DNA from: Mesocentrotus franciscanus
Lineage: Eukaryota > Echinodermata > Echinoidea > Camarodonta > Strongylocentrotidae
Direction: 5' to 3'
Assembly: GCA_037976565.1 (NCBI GenBank)
Contig: CP137668.1
Location: forward strand, 32,288,264 to 32,352,263
DNA: 64,000 nt
This document shows, in pieces, positions 37,670 through 50,890 of the stretch. A program made the position numbers and the translations under genes. The notes beneath the pieces were generated by a model. It did not search any database, had not been told where the DNA came from, and saw only the letters and a list, made by a program, of their open reading frames with translations. How positions within the stretch are numbered: the stretch's first letter is position 1; the number at the start of each line of letters is the position of its first letter.

Positions 37670-37818
37670 GTGAGCTCACGCTGATGATGGTTGGTGAGAT
37701 CCTCAGAACGGCAACTTCTGAAGTGTTTCAGAGCGGGCTATTTGCATCCACGGTCATCTCGGCCACCATAGGGGACTTGAATAATTATCGTCGGTACCTT
37801 CAGCTCTTCCTCCCACTG
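37670..37818 (+). CDS. Candidate internal coding exon encoding amphipathic helices
   Basis: The strongest exon candidate. A clear acceptor (TTTTTATTTCATTACAG) precedes 149 bp, open for 49 codons after two bases, with donor CTG|GTATGG (phase 0). The peptide is regular amphipathic helix: ELTLMMVGEILRTATSEVF, then FASTVISATIGDL, then YRRYLQLFLPL. Such helices fit alpha-solenoid (HEAT/ARM-like) proteins or helical subdomains of receptors; I do not recognise the family. It joins in frame to 36610-36779 across an 890-bp intron. No downstream partner was identified with confidence. Confidence 0.5.
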
Positions 37819-38394
37819 GTATGGTGTAGTGGTACTGCGATTTGATGAATTAAATTTGCAGACATCTTGGCAACGATTAGCTGGTGTTTGCCCCCAAGGT
37901 GTGTCAAAACCCTTACACAGTTGTCAAATCGGTGTGAATTTCGGATTCATGAATAATATAACAGCAAATTTTAGTTCTTCTTCCATTGGATTCACGTCAT
38001 CTAAATTCCATGAATCATGAAGAAAGTGGCGTGATGTTTTTGCATTGCCAATTGAAGGATTTTGAATGTTTCATGTCTTCCTTAGATGTGAACGTTGTAC
38101 CGACCCCACCCAGGAATCGGTCTCATGCTTTTATTTTAGACTTACTTTTCCGGGCTGCAGGCATGAACGTGTCATCGTGGGAAGGTATTTGTCCGTTTAT
38201 ACCCCCCATCAACCTCTTCATTTAATATTTACCTCTCCTGTTTTCATAATCATACTTTAATCAGTCATCTTTCGTTATTTACTATTGTAGCCACATCAGG
38301 AATTGCTGCCCTCCCCGTAGGCCCTGTAATTATAATTACCGTAGAATTGCAGGTGCAGATTACAATTTTTAAATACACCTAGGCTGAGAGCTAG

Positions 38395-38515
38395 GGTTAA
38401 TGTGGGTAAATAATCCAAGTCAAAGGATCTAAGCACCGAGCAAGGATCGAATCCGGGACCTCTCCTATGAGCGTCAAGAGCCTGCACCAATATACATGTA
38501 CCACACTGCTCCCAT
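38395..38515 (-). repeat. tRNA-derived SINE fragment
   Basis: On the minus strand there is a perfect B-box-like GGATTCGATCC (complement of 38444-38454) in the context GAGGTCCCGGATTCGATCC. It is preceded by GCAGTGTGGTACATG as the A-box half. The body then runs toward 38395. Not a functional tRNA. Confidence 0.55.
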
Positions 38516-38607
38516 AAAGGCATCTTTGTCAATATGTATATAATAGGTCCCTGTCTTCCTAAACATATTTATCTCTCCAACCACCACCTCCCTCGTTTTC
38601 CCCCTAA

Positions 38608-38616
38608 CTCTCTCTC

Positions 38617-38666
<50 letters not shown>

Positions 38667-38692
38667 TCCTCCTTCTCCTCATCCTCCTCCTC
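38608..38692. repeat. (CT)n followed by (TCC)n
   Basis: CT dinucleotides then CTC/TCC triplets. Confidence 0.95.
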
Positions 38693-39609
38693 ATAAAGAT
38701 AACTATGCTCAGACAAAGGATGATCTAGAATTTTGATAACTGATTCAATCTCAAGTTTATTTTCCTTCATGATACTTTGTCTTGATACCAACGAAAGTTT
38801 ACCCATAGGTTTTATCTCACGAAGTATGTGTATATATGTGTAGGCCTGTGTGTGTGGGGGTAGGCAGCGGAATTGAGAAGGATAAGGTGGTGGCAGCGCA
38901 TCTTTAAGCCTTGGTGGTGACCTGTCAGTCATGGCTGATTGACGAGGAGTCAGGTCAAACTCAAATTCATGAACATTGTCTTATTTCCAGGCCATAAGCA
39001 ATTATTAAAATGCTCCCTTAAAAGAATAATATTCTTTGAGTAATTTGTATCTATCGACTGACGGTTCAAATGTTCGTCTCTAACATCATGTTAGGAGCTT
39101 TAAAAAGGGGGCAATTTCCAGAGCCCAGGCAACTCACTCACCCGAGAAACAAGAAAAGGTAACTAAATTGAAATGCACGACAACACCTAAATCCTTGACG
39201 TCAGACTAGTCGTCGCATCTATGTCTATTAGTGAAGACCAGGGAATGCACCTGCTACCAGGGAAGACATCCCTCAAAAGAAGATGCGACCTGAATCCCCA
39301 ATCTCTCTCTCTTGGATACCATCTTTCGTTACCCATCTCAGGATGATGAGGGCATGAAATGAATGACTCATTCGACCGCGAGAAAATCGGTTTCGCGCCC
39401 ATTTTCGGGTGGCCATTTTGTAACTTCTTGTTCCGACCCATTCCAGTCATGTCTGTACATCCTTTCCATTCCATCCATCACTCGCCAAACTCACTTGGCA
39501 AATTTATTAAGGTCGGTTCTCACTGGCAAACATCTTAAAGCGATATGTGATATATATACATGACCCCATTTTTGTTGCACAATAACGAGAAGGTGGATTC
39601 CTGTTACAG

Positions 39610-40330
39610 GCGAATTATATTTTGAACTTTCTCATTGTTATTTTAATGTCACTTTGGAAGATTATCACAGAACAAAATGTTTCCTAACAATGATTCCTAT
39701 AACCAATGCCGTCATGTTCAAAATAGAGGACAATTATCTGAAAAGGTGGACCAAACAATCATGTCACATTGTAAGTGTAGTCCCATTACGTATTCCCGTG
39801 TAAAGTCGAGTGCATGTAACTCTTAGCAAGATTGCATCAATTTCTTATCATTTTGACGATACCGTAACCTCACGTACACCATATATACAAGAATCGGCCT
39901 TTTCAGATTATTTCCAGACAGTTTCTGTCACAATGTAATCGCATGACCAGAAATCAGAGAACTCAAATATAGAGTTGATTTCTAGTAGAAGTGTGAGATT
40001 TCTCATTCCCTTTTATTTTCATATGAAAGGATATCGTAGTAATATCACATGAAAAGGGTTGCTCTTCAAATGATCTCATATTGCAAATATGACTAGAAAA
40101 GGTTTACAACTGTGGACCAAATTCTGATGCCACATGTTTGTGTGGTCCCGTATGCGCACCTACATGTATATGTGCCAAGTGCTATTTTTGGTTTAAATAA
40201 GATTTTATAGGGTTTAATACTAGCATGACATGGTTACGATTTTTATAATTCCAAAACCTTAATTACATCCCACTTCGGTATGTAACGTTGCGCATTACAT
40301 GATTAATGAAATACAATTTCCTGATGTCTA
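39610..40330 (-). mobile_element. Two adjacent diverged family A copies
   Basis: The first copy contains ACCAAACAATCATGTCACAT, GTGTAGTCCCATTACG and ends TGTAATCGCATGACCAGAAA near 39950. The second has GGACCAAATTCTGATGCCAC and TTTGTGTGGTCCCGTATG (about 40116-40155). Both match the complement of family A internal signatures. Outer boundaries are approximate. Confidence 0.6.
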
Positions 40331-43138
40331 GTGCGAACTACGGAAGATGTGGCGACATTATTTAGTTCGAGGACGAGACAGTGTGAATGATGTTGGATAC
40401 CTCTCAACACTTCACTCTCATCAATCTCACTGAAGAAGTGTACTTTCTTTGGTAATTCCCCCTCTTCCTTTCCACCAGATTAACCCTTTCACACTCGCCT
40501 GAGGTGGAATAACACATTGGAGTTCGTTCACATGAGCATTTGGGACAGTTCGATCATGTATAACATGTTTGATACGCACATTTTGTCCTCCAGATAGGCG
40601 TACGGGCACATTTTTGCAAGGGGGAGGAGGGGGTTGATGCCTTTTACAAGATTACAAATTGTTCAGTTTCTAAACTCTCTGAGCGCTTCCTTTTTACACT
40701 TTTGTGATGAGGGGAAGAGGTACCCTATTTGGGACCCCGCTGCCCGAACGTTGGGGGTTGCCCGAATGACCGAACTTTGACCCCCCTCCTCGTACCCCAG
40801 GCTATCTCCATATCTCTCTTACCCATATCGCATAGGATCCGTCCACATTGCGTTTGGAAAAGATCGATCATTTGCTACAAACTTGAAAACAAGTGCCCCT
40901 AAGATGGGCAATTTTTAATCATTCATGCTCTCATTATTCTGTACTGTTTCGTCTAAGGTAGATAGCACGTAAGACTAAAGTAGGGTTGCGTGCCACGGAT
41001 TAACTATTACCACATTTGTTTAGAAGTGTGAGGAAAGTGTCAGCTAAAATCAAATACCATTCTAGATCTTTTAACAGATCTTTGATAATTATGTATGCTA
41101 AAAATTCACTTTCTATTTTTCTTGGACATCCAACAGCGACGGCCATGCCACAGCAGTGTAAACGTAACAAACAAATAAGCTGCAATGGAGTGGGAACCGT
41201 TTGTGAACATTTTCAATGAAGGAATATAAACTTCATCGCGTTATGGTGTCGGATGGGTTAAATATCTTATGTAATCAAAGCCCCCTTTCTCGCAAATTAT
41301 CGATAAGTAACAATCATAATCTCGTCCTCGTTTTCCCTCGCCCAAATTCGGTCTGAGTCATATTCTGCCCTCGGACAAAACAAAACATATTTGTCTTAGC
41401 CATATTCAGTTATCATATCTGATGAATTAAGACGTCTTCTGGAACTCCGATGCTGCAGGACGTCAGAATTGCTCTCGTGGTATTTATCTTAATAATGTCC
41501 CATCTCCGTCACATTTTCACGCGATCCTTTACAGATTACGAGAGCGTATCATCAACTCGGCGGATGACGCGATGCGGGGAGAAAATGACTCAATCAATCA
41601 TCACATTTTAGCAGAATTATTTGGAAGTTTATTTCAACTTCTCTTTTTCGTAGCTACGTATCTTGATTTGACTCATCTTACGAAGACAGAAACAAAACCG
41701 AAATTGGTGAATGGCGAGATTATTAGTATTACCTACTCGCTCGCTCACTCTCGAGACTCGATGTATACTTGGTATAATGATTTGCGAAGTGTATGATGAA
41801 ATGAAAAACGATTAAGATTTAGATGTTTGAATGGGAAGAGTAATATGGACTGACGTCTGTTAAGATTTATGATAACGTTTCCTTTACTTTTTCCCACACA
41901 TTTTGATATCCAATTACATTTCTTTATTTGACTCAAAAACATTTAATCAGAAAATAGAGAATATATTTTGGAAATCTGAGCGTCGAATCAGAAAGCATAT
42001 GTTGTAGACGAAGGTTTTTAATTTGTTACCACTTTCCTTTGTACGGATTTCACATCAAATTTCTCTGAGAAATTTGATTCTTCATGAGTCATTTTCAGCC
42101 CTTTCTACACTTTGTCACAATGGGACATTTGTGTGAGAAATTTGGAATCTAGAAGATTGTGTAAATTTTCATTATTTCACATAGACTTTGCATTTGTTCA
42201 CGAAAATTTCTCGTGTTTTATCCATTATAATGAAATAAACCTATCCACAGAAATGTATTTGAAATATGTTGTACCACAAAGGAAAAAAAGGAACAGAGAA
42301 AAAGATAAATTGTTATTGAGAACTGATGTTTACAAAATTCTGAAAATCATGTAGTTTATATGCAGGGTATAATAGCAAAGATTAGATAAATGCATATTGA
42401 GTTTTGACTATTAAAAGGCGTTGAAAAGGGGGTTATCCTTTAAACGTCCTTTGTTAATGCTGAAAATATAGCTCATACGCAGTCTTATAGAAGGAGAAAT
42501 ATGCAATTGTACGTTTAATAATAGATTCCAAGTAAATAACAGTAAATGGCATTCTCTCAAAAAGTGCACATTTAATTTATCTGCAATATGAACGAGGATA
42601 TCAATACAAAGGGAAGCGTCTGCATTATATTTTTCTATGCTGTGGACATTTCAGAATACAGTATACATCGGCTGTGCTCAAAAGACAGTATTCATGCATA
42701 TGGAATGCATAAAGAATGACGCATTTCACCTTTAACCGACCCCCACGCTAAATGGATTGTTTATTTGCCATCAATTAGCCCGTTGAGATTGTTTGTGTAG
42801 GCCTTTCCAGCAACAAGCAAACTCAGATTTGACCGGAGGAAGAGATGTTGATTTGTTTTGCCCATATCTATCTTTTAAAACGATCGCCATGTTGTCTCAG
42901 AAAATGATAACAAAAGTCATCTTGGCTGCTGTGCGCAGGGAAACAAACAAAATAGGCAAAATTAATTCTGTAGACCCTGTTCCGTACAGTTGTGAAGAAG
43001 TGTGAATGAATATAACATCATTTTTATAGAATTGAAATTGGATGGATATTATGTTCTTCGTAACTTGTGATAATAACTGCACGAATTTTACATTTCATTT
43101 TCTTTTCATGAAATTGCGTTGTTTTGCATATTACGACT
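40331..43138. other. Non-coding DNA, nothing firmly recognised
   Basis: A 123-codon open stretch at 41431-41799 on the + strand was considered (see rejected items). Otherwise featureless. Confidence 0.4.
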
Positions 43139-43536
43139 TTAAAGAGAAGGTTGAGTTCTGGTCATGCGATTGCATTGTGAAAGAAACGGTGTGGAATCGA
43201 TCAGAAAAGGTTGATCATCTTGCATATAAGTATTGGTGTGTACTGCAAGGTTCTGGAATCACCAAAATGATAAGAAATTGGCCCAGTCTTGGTAAAGTTA
43301 CAAGCACTGTACACAGAAAGATGTATATGGGACTACACGAACATGTGGCATAAATACCTGTCCCTGATTTTTATGATGTTACATGCCATATTTAGAATAT
43401 TAAGGCATGTGAAGAGCCATGCTTTTCAGGGAACTTTTTTTCTCTGATGTTCTTCCACACTAACCTCTTGCATAATAAAATGATAACGCTCACAAATTAT
43501 TTTTCACCTCTTCCCAGAACTCAACCATCTCTTTAA
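43139..43536 (+). mobile_element. TTAA-flanked element family A, copy 5
   Basis: TTAA at 43139-43142 and 43533-43536, with inverted ends AGAGAAGGTTGAGTTCTGG and CCCAGAACTCAACCATCTCT. About 90% alike to 12499-12889 by eye over most of its length. Confidence 0.8.
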
Positions 43537-44379
43537 ACAAAAACCAGAATATTGAATATAATCAAGATTTTAAAAATATATACGTTTTTTTCTTTCGAAA
43601 AAAGTTTAAAGCCTTATGGCTCTTAGAATCTTAAAATAGAATATCAACAACAACAACAAAAAGCTGAACACATTGCATGTCTTCCGAGTTGTCTGAATGA
43701 AAGTGAAATAAGATGGTCGCACGCCCTCTGCCTCCCCCGTCCCTCTTTTCTTTCTAATCCGCCACTAACACAATCGCAAAACTTTGAAACAATTAACCCT
43801 AGGCAATTTCAATAGTATTGTGCGTCACGTTTTGAAATGTGCAAAATGCGAAAAATTAAAGTGTGACAAATTTCATAACCAAAGAGGCAAATAAAGGCGA
43901 TAAATGCGATACACAATGGGGTAAAGAAATTGCCCTTGATTTGATTTTACAAAAGTCTTTGCGAACGTGTTAATCAGTGCATATTTACCATCCATTTATT
44001 TCTGCTAAAAACATGATCGCAACCATTTTCGAGAAATCAGCTCAAGGTCAATTCCAATACCCTATTGTATGTCTTATGGAAATCATGTTCTGATTACGTA
44101 ATACGTCTGTGTAATGTTCGCGCATTTCTGAAGGTGATGGGCAAGGCTAAATTGCCACAAGTTCATATTACGAAATTAGTCGCGATCGTGTATTGACGGG
44201 GCTGTCCTGTTCAAAGAATACTGGAATAAGTTAGTGAAGAGACACTAGTGATTATACTGAAAAACAAATTATACCTCTATTTTTACCTGAGCAACCTTGA
44301 TACGCCTTACACCTATAACGTAGAAAGGCTCACCGGCAAGTGTGAACATTTAGTCAACATCGCAATGAATATCCATTAG

Positions 44380-44560
44380 TGTAGGGCAGGCAGGGCGCAA
44401 CACTAACCCGTGTAATTACGTCTGAACACATTAATCCCTTTTAGCCAATTGATTGGGCCATCATTCGGATCAATTATGTTCCACGCCACGATGTAACAGG
44501 GAGAACGAATTAATCAGCTCTGATTAATTACCCAAGGGGGTTGGACTCTAGAAGGGACTT
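44380..44560. promoter_or_regulatory. Possible regulatory segment with homeodomain-type palindrome
   Basis: ATTAATCAG (44509-44517) and CTGATTAAT (44520-44528) form a perfect inverted pair separated by 2 bp. Nearby are GTGTAATTACG, CCAATTGATTGG and GGATCAATTATG. The surrounding sequence is not repeat-like. TAATC-type inverted pairs suit homeodomain dimers; function is unproven. Confidence 0.25.
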
Positions 44561-45309
44561 TGTGTTGGTGTTTGAACAGCTTGGGGACATCTCGAAAGGC
44601 CATGGGAATGTTACGTAATCATCTAACATTGAGTTTGTATACATTCAGCTGCAAAGACTGAACGCTACATAGCAATGTGCATCTGAAACACACGGTTTTT
44701 ACTACATGTTAAACGTTGGTATAGAGGAAAGCGAAATATCACGGTATGTGCAAAAGATCATGTTCAGATCAAATGCAGTTCGATTTCTTGTAAATAAATA
44801 GCGATAATTGTATAGAATTATGACACACAATAAAAACGAACATTGGATAAATGTATGAATGAATATAACATCCATAAAAACCGTGTATATAAGCATATAC
44901 GATAATATACGTAAACGCCTTTTCTCATCTTATATATTACTAATTTTTGTTGGGTTAAAAAATATTGGGTTAAATCAATAAGAGAGACGAGATACATGTA
45001 ATCCCGCATTTTCAAAATGATAGATTTCCAAATGTATCTCTTAGGTCTAGCAAAATAACAAATCTTTATTTTAAAAATGCAGTTGTTCAATGAGCCTTTT
45101 AGTATAGGTGATTTAATTTTAACATCGTTTTAGAGTAAGTGTGAAGAATAATAGAAGCTATGCTCAATGACTTCGTATCATAGTATCGTTTCGACCTTTG
45201 ACCTGCCCATGCTTCTATTTGTGTGATCATCACTGATCATGAATCAATTAATCACCTTCTATCTCCCGACAATGTTTGAACAGTCTCCTAAAAATACATT
45301 TCCAATATG

Positions 45310-45486
45310 TGCATTACTGCGTGTAGGTGTTTGTAGATTTCACAGTTATCTTGTTAATTTCCATTAATGCATTATTGCGTGTACGTGTTTGCAGATTTCA
45401 GTTATCTCTTTAATTTCCAGTAGGTGCATTATTGCCATGGTTGTGTGTACGTTCCTTGTAGATTTTGTCGATATCTTCTTAATCCG
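45310..45486 (+). repeat. Three-unit tandem repeat, ~58 bp
   Basis: Units at 45310, 45368 and 45425 each begin TGCATTA(C/T)TGC and carry TGTAGATTT or TGCAGATTT and a TTAATTTCCA or CTTAATCC end. The third unit is the most diverged. Confidence 0.7.
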
Positions 45487-45757
45487 ATTTTACGTATCTG
45501 ATCTATTTCAAGGGCAAATAGATCATCCCACTCTGATCACGCTATGCTCTATATAATACCTTCTAATGACAATGTATTTAAGAATGAATATCTGTGTGTT
45601 TGCTTGCTTCTGTTTTAACTGTTTCCCTGAAAGATAAAACAGATACCAAGTAAAGACACGTCTTGGAACTCAGCAGAAAAAGAAGAAGAAAAAAAATCGG
45701 TTACCCGACATTTTGTTCCAACAACGTTCGCTCGGGATTTATTTTGTCAAAGCTATA

Positions 45758-45860
45758 GGGTTAGGATAAGGGTTGCAATTGGGGTCAGGTTAGGGGAAGG
45801 ATTGTAATAGTGTTTTATGTTAGGGTTAGGGTTAGGGTTAGGATTAGTGATAGTGTTTGC
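45758..45860. repeat. Interstitial telomere-like (TTAGGG)n
   Basis: Three perfect tandem TTAGGG units (about 45820-45842) sit in a degenerate GGTTAGG-rich stretch. Confidence 0.8.
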
Positions 45861-46429
45861 ATTAAGGGATTCGTTTAGTTTAGGATATTGACTGCGGGCA
45901 ATTTTTTCCATGTGTCGTATTATCATTATCATAGTAAATCGTTCTTGGACACTTATAGCATCTTCCAAACAGCGCATAATTTATACAACTTCCATTTTTC
46001 ATATTTGAAATACAATACAGTCATGCAATAACAATGCCACAGCCCCCATCTTGATCATATATTCTAGGGGGGGGGGGGCAAGACAAAGATTATCCTCCGA
46101 GTTCAGACATTCGTAAATACATGTACCTTCATCTATCTACATGTATGTGCAAAAGGCTGCAAATTCATCTGCATATGAAATTAATGCTGTTTGTGTTGTT
46201 TAAACACTTCCATTGTTTACAGCCACATAGGTTATGATGGATAAAGGATGTGGTGGGGGATTTTAGCATGTTGAGCGTCAGGGCGAACACTTAATATCTT
46301 CACAAGATGTGAATGTATTTCAAAACATTATCTGGTGTGGTTTTATTTTGTCTGACCCCCCACCTCCTCTAAATCTCTCTCATTTTTTCCCCTATATAAA
46401 TCTTTTTCACTTACATATTTCTCTCATCC

Positions 46430-46452
46430 TCTTTCTCTCTCTCTCTCTCTGT
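46430..46452. repeat. Short (CT)n
   Basis: Pure CT with TTTC flank. Confidence 0.9.
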
Positions 46453-46798
46453 CTTTCTGTGGTAATACAGGATAAAACAAGAACTTATATCAACGCAATC
46501 AGATAAATAAAAGAATAAGGAAAGATTTTGAATCAATCATATTGCTAGAGAAATAGAAAAAAGATTGCCAAGTACATATCAAACGTTTGGAGGCAAGAGG
46601 ACAGAGAGGGAATTGTCGTGAAATAGATACATCATTCTATATTTTGTAAAGGTCAACTGCATTAGGGGCATCAACTGTATAGCCTGTGAGATCTTATCTG
46701 TATGATATGTCTAGGGACCGTGGTGATAGTAAGTGCAATTGGATCGTCTCTTTGTACTCCACTAAAGATACCCCGTCTATAAGTCCAGCATATCAATA

Positions 46799-46799
<1 letters not shown>

Positions 46800-46854
<55 letters not shown>

Positions 46855-46987
46855 ATATACCATCTCTTTCTTTCTCTCTACCTTTCCTCCTTCTCTATCC
46901 CTATCTCTCCCTTTCTCTGTGTCTCTCTGTCTCCCTGTCTCTCTTTCTCCCCCCCCCCCTCTCTCTCTCTCCATCTCCCTCTCTCTT
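46800..46987. repeat. (CT)n tracts
   Basis: Pure CT 46801-46852, then CT-rich sequence with C-run to 46987. Confidence 0.95.
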
Positions 46988-47567
46988 AAATCTTTAGTAT
47001 ATCGTTTAATGATGACCGATGGAGGCCCATCTCTCTCTCTCTCTCTTCCTTGATTTCACTTTGATTAGTTTTATTTCTTATCCTCATTCCCTTGATATAA
47101 GTTCTCAATAGCAAAAATGTCTAGTTTATGTACTGTACATGAAACGATCACCGTTAGAAATATATCATATGGAAATGAAAAGAACCCTTATATGTGAAAT
47201 TCCTCAGTGGATTTGTAGACACACATTGTTGAGATTGGTCATTGATTTCGGAAGAATATAGTGACATTATTTGAAGTATTTCCCTTTTTTAAGGTACATT
47301 CCACCCCATGGGACAACTAAAGAGGGAAAGAAACTAAATACAACGAAAATAATCGTGAACATACTATCAAAAATAATTATTCAGTAGCATTATGTTATAC
47401 TGAAGAGAGCTTAGAAAGTAAAACACTAAAAAATATATTTGTCACAACATTCATTAAAACATAACTTTTTTTTTTTCTCAGCAGGAAAACGAAAAGGCTC
47501 GAAGAATACTGGAAGTAGGCCATCGTGAGCTGAGCGTAAATAATCAAGTTGTTTTTCATCTTACCTG

Positions 47568-47581
47568 GTTGCCATAGCAAC
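47568..47581. promoter_or_regulatory. RFX X-box match
   Basis: GTTGCCATAGCAAC has both half-sites (GTTGCC, AT, AGCAAC). No candidate exon is adjacent. Confidence 0.4.
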
Positions 47582-48368
47582 TAGAATAGTGTCTTTCTAT
47601 GCAAAATATCGATATTCTCGAGTTACGTGCATGTACAAGAATATTGCTTGATGTGAGTAAAGAGCGTTATATTGCTGGAGACACGAACACCCGTCTGTTG
47701 GAGCGTGTCTAATAGTGAACAAACGTCAAGAAAAAGCCATAACACTGAGAATTTTTAGAAAATCTGTCTCTCTCTCTCTCTCTCTCTGAGAATCTAGAAA
47801 TGTCAGGAAATAAAATGAAAGTATTTTTGGTTATAAGATAAATATATGCTCCCTACTCAATAACAAAATTGTTCACTTAAAACAAGAAACTATGGATAAC
47901 ATGTTTAGTGATGTAGTCAAATCATGCGGTTTTATTTTCAAAATGGGGGGCTGGGGATAGCGGGCAGACATGTTGGACCCTGATGAAGAAAAGATAGGGC
48001 CAAGATGGTGAAATACGTTAGTCAGCAATCATAGTGATAATTAACATTTATTTAATATCATGGGGCAGTTAAAAGCATTAACATTCTACAGAAACACATG
48101 CTTCTTTTTCGACAACATGCATATTTTAAAAAAAAATCACGAAGGTTTGTACTTGTGTTTATTTTTCTCGTGCTTATATTTATTCATAGCTGTCTGATTG
48201 CATAGCTTAATTAACTTTATAGTTCTATTTGTATCTCCTTGCCTAAAAATATCTTCATTTTCTTCTTCCTTCCCTCTTATCCTCTATGGAGGTCAGAATA
48301 CATTCACTCGACTGTGCTTTGACGCAGGTGCACTCTCTTCTTTCCTCTCTTCTTCTCTACCAACCCCC

Positions 48369-48369
<1 letters not shown>

Positions 48370-48402
<33 letters not shown>
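48370..48402. repeat. (CT)n microsatellite
   Basis: Pure CT. Confidence 0.95.
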
Positions 48403-48407
<5 letters not shown>

Positions 48408-49309
48408 CTCCCTTTCTCTCCCTTTTTTCTCAATTCAAGAAACTCTCTTTGGATCCGTAAACTCAATTCCCAAGTCTTCAGTGGTTTGTGTCTTTTAAAA
48501 GCTGATTATTGTTTACTCTCTAAACCAGTGGGCCTGTGTTCAACCCATGAGGCGATGTGGTGTTTGTGGGCCCGTGGCGGATTTCTCATGTAGCCTAGGA
48601 CTGAAATTTGTTCCACTTAAGTTCGACGTGTTTTTACAAACTTGGTGTCTTCGGGGAAAGATGTTGGAGTTATGTGTGGGAGAGTGTATGACAGATGCTG
48701 TTCATGCTACCTTGAAACAGCATTACAATTCCTATCGCATTAAGTTGAAGGTATAACGTGGGGTTGGTGCTGACGAAATAATTATATCCATCAGCTGAAT
48801 CATCAAGGAAACCAAACATCAAGTGAAACAGTTATCGTGGCATTTGTAGGTGGTTGAGGAACTAAGCACGTTTGAGAAACACTTTCAGACATTTGACTTC
48901 CATTCGAGTTATTAATATTGATAAAAAAAATTTTTTTATAGTATCGAACTTGCTATTTTTGTGGTCCATGTTAATATTATTAAATGCCAATATGGTAGCT
49001 TTTTAATTCTTATATTTCATTATAGAAAAGAATCCATAAATGATGTATAGAAACAAATTTGGATACCTGAAATGATTGTAAAAGTAAAAATATGTTATAT
49101 CGACCAAGGTATCCAAATAACTTTGAATTCTCAAGACATGACCGAAATGAAGTAGAAACATGATGGGTACAATTCGGAAAAGTTTGAAAGTATCTAAATA
49201 TATGTAAGGTGAAAGTAGTAAAGAAAAGTTTGGGTTCCTGAAAATATCAAGATAGTCAATTTGGTAGAATATCATAGAAGGAATATCCACTGCAAAAGCT
49301 TCAAATGAC

Positions 49310-49893
49310 CTAAAATTCGAAATAAATGTTACCTTTTAGACCACAGCATCCAGGTAACATGACTGTGTGCGTAGTCCCAAATACTAATTTCTATGTGCAG
49401 AGCATGTGACTTTGAGCAAGATTGAGTGTGATTCGTATCACATCTTATAGTTTATTGATTAAAAAAAAGAAGGTGCAAACCAATTCTTATGTAGAGCGCA
49501 TTGAGAAATATCTTATTGGATTTGTTGCTGTAACGAAAATAACAATAGTATGTAGGGGCCTATTTAGGTAATAGTTGATATGGCTAACAACGATAGTATT
49601 CCTACCCTTACGGAGTTTTTGTAATTTTTCAAGTATATGAAAAAAATATTTTGTCCCGATTTATTTTTCTTGATAATGTGAAATGTGAAAGCTTCCGTCT
49701 AAAAGTATTTGATAAAGACCCTAATTCAACCAGTTGAGTTTCAATCTTGAGTTACGAAAAACACACAAAAATCATCAAATTTACAAGGGGTATCAATAAT
49801 TCAGTTGTTAACTGTATGTATGTATGTCTATGCATTTACTACATTACTTCCATAATCTATTCGCAAGACCAGAACTCAACTTTATCTTTAAGC
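49310..49893 (-). mobile_element. Family A fragment and detached terminus
   Basis: 49310-49460 carries GTGCGTAGTCCCAAATAC, ATGTGCAGAGCATGTGACTT and AGCAAGATTGAG, matching family A in inverted orientation. 49863-49893 is a family A terminus (GACCAGAACTCAACTTTATC then TTTAAG). The ~400 bp between is unlike the family, so this may be one disrupted copy or two pieces. Confidence 0.5.
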
Positions 49894-50154
49894 TTATAGC
49901 CCAGGACACTCAACTCTCCGCGGACCAGACCGCGTTAATACACCCCTCTCAAAAGGGGCTCTCAATACCCCCACATCTCCAAAGTGACCCTACAATTGAA
50001 ATCTGAGTGCCTTCCATTGATGGGCAAACAAAAGAAGCCATTAGGGAGTAGCCATAAAGAAGTATCTGGTGTCCATTGTCTGGCCGGTCATTTGTCTAGC
50101 TGCTGGTCTTAAGAATTGTACTTTTCTTGACCAGCTTTGTAAGACCATTGTTGA

Positions 50155-50890
50155 GTCCACGCACATGCAGCTTATGGGAGATCCTAGACCGAAAGCTGTA
50201 CCTTTCTTTTCTATAAGGACAAAGCTTGAAGGAATATAAAGTAGAGTACCGTTCATGCGATTACATTGCGAAAAGAAAAAATGTTTAGAACTTATTGGGG
50301 AAAAGTTGATGATATAACACATAAGAATAATAATGTCTTGATAAGTTTTGAGATCATGACAGTTATAACACATAATGACAGTCATGCGATTACATTGCGG
50401 GAAAAATGTTTATAATTTATTGGGGAAAAGTTGATGATATTATCATAATACATAAGAATAATATTGTCTTGTAAAGTTTTGAAATCCTGACAAGTATAAC
50501 GAATAATTCTAAATTATTTTGAAAAAAGACTAACTAACTTTGCTAAAATCCCATACATTTGAAAGCATTGCACACATATATTACCCGCATATTTTAACGT
50601 TTTTGTCCAAATTTTGAATTTAGTTCTTGCTAATTTCACAATGAGGGCATTAAAAAAAAGGAATACTTTTCATGAAATACTGCTACTATCATGACTATGA
50701 TTATTGTGCCACGTTGGAATGAAAATGGAAAGAAATCTCAGAAATTGTCATTACTACTTTTCTTAATATCCTTTCCGGTAGTCAACCTTGTCTTTAAGCC
50801 GTTGTTTATCTCACGCACAACTTATACGAGATCTTAGATAGATGGGTATAGCTTTTAGGTCGCCTTCCTTTCTTCAAGGAAAAAAAGCTC
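50155..50890 (+). mobile_element. Family A copy with internal duplication and duplicated flanks
   Basis: Two tandem ~130-bp pieces, each with CATGCGATTACATTGCG and ATTGGGGAAAAGTTGATGAT, start at 50256 and 50386. The right terminus TAGTCAACCTTGTCTTTAAG ends near 50798. Flanks at 50155-50228 and 50812-50890 resemble each other (CACGCACA..., GAGATC(C/T)TAGA, CCTTTCTT). Confidence 0.55.

Noticed and set aside
39119..39155. 37-bp + strand segment between TTTCCAG and GTAACT, phase 0 start
   Set aside because: Considered as a continuation of the 37670-37818 gene; upstream pyrimidine tract is poor and it is too short.
41431..41799. 122-codon non-repetitive open frame on the + strand
   Set aside because: Such a length is expected a few times by chance in 64 kb of six frames; no convincing donor, start context or motif. 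Kept only as a weak lead.
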